A stretch of DNA of 64,000 nt from Porticoccus sp. W117 (GTDB lineage: Bacteria; Pseudomonadota; Gammaproteobacteria; Pseudomonadales; Porticoccaceae): assembly GCF_030341905.1 (NCBI RefSeq), contig NZ_JATAAF010000015.1:1-64000 (forward strand), written 5' to 3'. Made by a program: the position numbers and the translations under genes. The notes under the pieces were generated by a model. The model did not search any database and was not told the origin of the DNA. It saw nothing but the letters and a program-made list of their open reading frames with translations. Each line of letters starts with the position of its first letter. The first letter of the stretch is position 1. Shown here in pieces: positions 61,608-64,000 of the stretch.

Positions 61608-63716
61608 TCAATCCAACGTCATACTGAAACGCATGAACAGCATGCTGTCAAAGCGATTTTGAACATTGAATTCATTGTAAGCCGCACCGGCCACATTTTG
61701 GCCAATGAGTTCTATTTTGAGCGGCTGCGACCACAGGTCGATGGTTTTCGCCAGGCGCAGGTCGATGCGGTCGTAGCTGGCGGTATCGCTGCCAAACAAG
61801 TACCAGGCGGTGTCGTCCAGGTAGTAATAGCCCAGGCTGGCCTGCCAGTTATTTTCAAAGCGGTGGGACAGTAGCGCGCTGGCGGTGTGACGAGGTGTAC
61901 CACTGTTGCTGTGCTGAAGGCCGCGAATCGCCAGTGGTGGCAACTGCTGGTCAACACTGGTGTAGCCGTAACTGAGCCACAGACGCGTGTGCTCATTAAA
62001 GCGGTAGTCGATATTGCCCTCTATACCTTGCAGATGGGTACGCCCGCCGTTGATACGGATCAGCGCGCCGGGTGGCTGGCCGTTTTCATGGGCAAACAGG
62101 GATAGCAATTCCGGAGCCGTGGGGTCGAACACTTCCTGAATTTCATTTTCCAGGGTTTCGTCAAACAGTTTAACTTCCGCACGCAGGCCGCCCCAGCGAC
62201 CCACATAGCCCAGCTCCCAGGTGGTAATTTTCTCCGGGGTCAGAGGTTCCTCCCCAACCTCAATAAAGCGCTCCAGGGGAAAGCCCTGTTCTGTCTTTAA
62301 TGCCAGCTCGTGGTATGCCTCGCCCACAAAGGGCTGACGCCAGCCACGGGCAAAGCTGGCTCGCAGGGTGTGATTGGGGGCCAGTTGATAGTTAACCCCC
62401 AGCCGGGATGACAAATCACCGGTAGCCAGGTCGCCCTCTTCATAAAGGCCACCCAGGTTGTAAAGCCATGGCCCATCGCGGTATTCCCAGTTGGCGAACA
62501 GGCGGCTGTTATCGCTCTCAAAGTAATCGCTGCTATTCAGCACCAACGCGCCGCGCACACGGGTTTTGCGCCAACCGGCGCCCCATACCAGACGGGAGTC
62601 GGGGGTGAACGAATACGTTTGCTGGGCTTCCAGATCAGCGCGAGTGGCGCGATAGTTGTAGGGGCCTGCCACCGCCTGTTGATTGGCAATACCGTCGGGC
62701 AAGGCCACCGGGAAATTGGCCAGGTAGTCATCCAGCTGATCGGCGCCGATACCAGCTACTGCCAGCACCTCCGCCACCGTACCGGGGCGCACCTGGTCAC
62801 CGCGTACCGTGCGATCCAGCCCCAACTGCAAGTGCCATTGATTGTTAGGGGAAAGCACTTCGGTAAAGCGCAGCAGGGCATTTTGCTCTTTGATTTCCTT
62901 GTCGCCGGCGGGATCAAACAGAGAGCTGGGGCTGCCGCCACGGCCGGAAGGGCCGTCCGCATGAAGCACATGAAAGCCGAGCGTACGCTCGCCGCTGAGC
63001 TGATACTGCCCCTGCCAACGCAGGTTAAGCACATTAACGCCGCTGTTGCCCCCCTCAAAGCCATCGCTGCCCAGATAGGTAGCGGAAGCGGTAGAACTGA
63101 GCTTGCCACCATTAGAGTGGTAGCGCAGGCCAGCCAGTTGGGTGTCACTGTCGCCGGCGGCGACAAATAGCTCGCTGCCGCCATAGGTCAGCGGCTTGCG
63201 GGTGACAATATTGATAGCCGCCACAAAGGCGTTGGAACCGTAGGCGGAGCCTGCGGGGCCGCGCATCACTTCTATGCGCTCAATATCGTGCACGGTAATG
63301 CCGAGGCGGTCCCAGTCGGTAAGGCCAAACTGGGAGGTAAAGGCGGTGCGGCCATCCACCAGCACTTGCATGCGCCGCGACAAGCCGTCGGTTTGGCCAT
63401 GGTAGGTGGTGACGGTGTGGTGGTCGCGCCATGAACGCGCCACCTGAAAGCCGGGCACCAGGCGAAACAAGTCGCCAATTTCCAGAAAGCCGGAGGCGGC
63501 AATTAATTCTCGATCCAGAACGGTGATGGAGCCGGGGGAGTCTGTAACCGATTGCGGCAGGCGGGTGGCCGCCATCACCATCGGCATTTCCTGCATCAAA
63601 TCTTCTTCGGTAAGTTCGTCCGCTGCAAGCGGAGCGGCAAACAGGCCAACAACAAACAAGGGGAACAAGGTTTGAGGCCGCCCATCCTGTGGGCACTTTT
63701 GCCAAATCATAGGCAC
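61608..63716 (-). CDS. TonB-dependent receptor (second)
   Basis: A 702-residue outer-membrane receptor: signal peptide (about 15-32, ending LAADE), a TonB-box-like stretch (EMPMVMAATRLPQ), a plug domain (SPGSITVLDRELI, MQVLVDGRTAF, VMRGPAGSAYGSNAFVAAINIVTR) and a beta-barrel that ends in MRFSMTLD. Without an STN domain it is not part of a sigma signalling route. Plug features resemble the vitamin B12/siderophore/colicin-like group, but the substrate is unknown. Confidence 0.93.
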   Translation of the reverse strand: MPMIWQKCPQDGRPQTLFPLFVVGLFAAPLAADELTEEDLMQEMPMVMAATRLPQSVTDSPGSITVLDRELIAASGFLEIGDLFRLVPGFQVARSWRDHHTVTTYHGQTDGLSRRMQVLVDGRTAFTSQFGLTDWDRLGITVHDIERIEVMRGPAGSAYGSNAFVAAINIVTRKPLTYGGSELFVAAGDSDTQLAGLRYHSNGGKLSSTASATYLGSDGFEGGNSGVNVLNLRWQGQYQLSGERTLGFHVLHADGPSGRGGSPSSLFDPAGDKEIKEQNALLRFTEVLSPNNQWHLQLGLDRTVRGDQVRPGTVAEVLAVAGIGADQLDDYLANFPVALPDGIANQQAVAGPYNYRATRADLEAQQTYSFTPDSRLVWGAGWRKTRVRGALVLNSSDYFESDNSRLFANWEYRDGPWLYNLGGLYEEGDLATGDLSSRLGVNYQLAPNHTLRASFARGWRQPFVGEAYHELALKTEQGFPLERFIEVGEEPLTPEKITTWELGYVGRWGGLRAEVKLFDETLENEIQEVFDPTAPELLSLFAHENGQPPGALIRINGGRTHLQGIEGNIDYRFNEHTRLWLSYGYTSVDQQLPPLAIRGLQHSNSGTPRHTASALLSHRFENNWQASLGYYYLDDTAWYLFGSDTASYDRIDLRLAKTIDLWSQPLKIELIGQNVAGAAYNEFNVQNRFDSMLFMRFSMTLD

Positions 63717-63829
63717 ACCAGATTCTGGAAAGGGATGTAGAGAACCAAAAACCAGTTTACCGTCATAACCACAAGATGCAAATGGTTATCAAATGGCAGG
63801 GGCTGACTAAATTCTGGTAAAGTGCCCCC
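63717..63829. promoter_or_regulatory. divergent promoter region, TonB receptor and final gene
   Basis: A 113-base gap between divergent starts that must contain both promoters. No operator such as a cobalamin riboswitch fits in this length and none was recognised. Confidence 0.35.
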
Positions 63830-64000
63830 ATGTCGTTGATCCCGGAAAAACCCCTCACATTGTCCCCCTCGCTGGCCGCCACCATCGGCCTGGAGGAAGC
63901 GTTGCTGCTGGGTATTCTGGGGGAATTTATCGACTACGGCATCACCGAACAGCACAACAATTTTAACTGGCTGGAAGTGTCTGCCGCCCAATTGCACAAG
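63830..64000 (+). CDS. N-terminal fragment of a protein of unknown family
   Basis: The gene starts with ATG at 63830 and runs off the window after 57 codons (MSLIPEKPLTLSPSLAATIG, then LEEALLLGILGEFIDYG). The start resembles proteins with a DnaT-like domain that I recall in Pseudomonas relatives, but the fragment is too short to decide. Divergent from the TonB receptor gene. Confidence 0.45.
   Translation, partial: MSLIPEKPLTLSPSLAATIGLEEALLLGILGEFIDYGITEQHNNFNWLEVSAAQLHK

Noticed and set aside
61549-61611. N-terminal extension of RadA (HSRLCGND...)
   Set aside because: These residues are the translation of the palindromic repeat at 61569-61596; the TTG at 61548 has a ribosome-binding site and the right family length.

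Overview
The window reads as a chromosomal segment of a free-living, probably marine, gammaproteobacterium. The protein set (M13 lipoprotein peptidase, EttA, CpxA/CpxR-like pair, RlmD, RadA, STN-type TonB receptor with FecI/FecR) would fit a Cellvibrionales-like lineage, but no rRNA or species marker is present, so this is inference. No tRNA, rRNA or CRISPR array was seen.

Layout. 1-127: the end of an IS3-like element. 178-8878: an M13 peptidase, a DsbD/ScsB-type reductase, a TlpA-like protein, EttA and a thioredoxin-like lipoprotein. 9053-19013: a polymorphic-toxin locus on the minus strand. It has one full-length SpvB/RHS protein (1881 aa) with its own tip and immunity gene, followed by three displaced toxin tips, each with a small candidate immunity gene. 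One tip is a recognisable TNT-type NAD glycohydrolase. 19531-31592: C1 oxidation. An NAD-dependent molybdenum formate dehydrogenase (fdsG-fdsB-fdsA-fdhD-fdsD) is divergent from a HisD-like dehydrogenase, glutathione-dependent formaldehyde dehydrogenase, S-formylglutathione hydrolase and a SulP transporter. 31836-39027: MoeB, then an ECF sigma / FecR / TonB-receptor module bracketed by two paralogous TlpA-like proteins. 39124-44054: molybdenum cofactor genes (moeA, moaB, moaA, moaE, moaD, moaC, mobA), which supply the cofactor that the formate dehydrogenase needs. 44033-49976: two-component system, RlmD, fRMsr, a CREST membrane protein and a diguanylate cyclase. 50048-64000: VOC protein, MFS pump, old-yellow-enzyme-like reductase, benzoate-CoA-ligase-family enzyme, creatininase-family protein, a frameshifted unknown gene, several small proteins, a methyltransferase, RadA, a second TonB receptor and the start of one more gene.

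How it works together. Formaldehyde would be captured as S-hydroxymethylglutathione, oxidised by FrmA, hydrolysed to formate by FrmB, and oxidised to CO2 with NADH production by the Fds complex. The nearby moa/moe/mob genes make its molybdopterin cofactor.

A second theme is repeats. Several families of dispersed palindromic elements occupy many of the gaps inside apparent operons. In three places (hisD-like, fdsA, fdhD) the stop codon of the gene lies inside a repeat. The most promising systems for follow-up are the RHS tip array with its two conserved junction points, and the HisD-like enzyme, which has changed active-site residues and sits beside formaldehyde genes.
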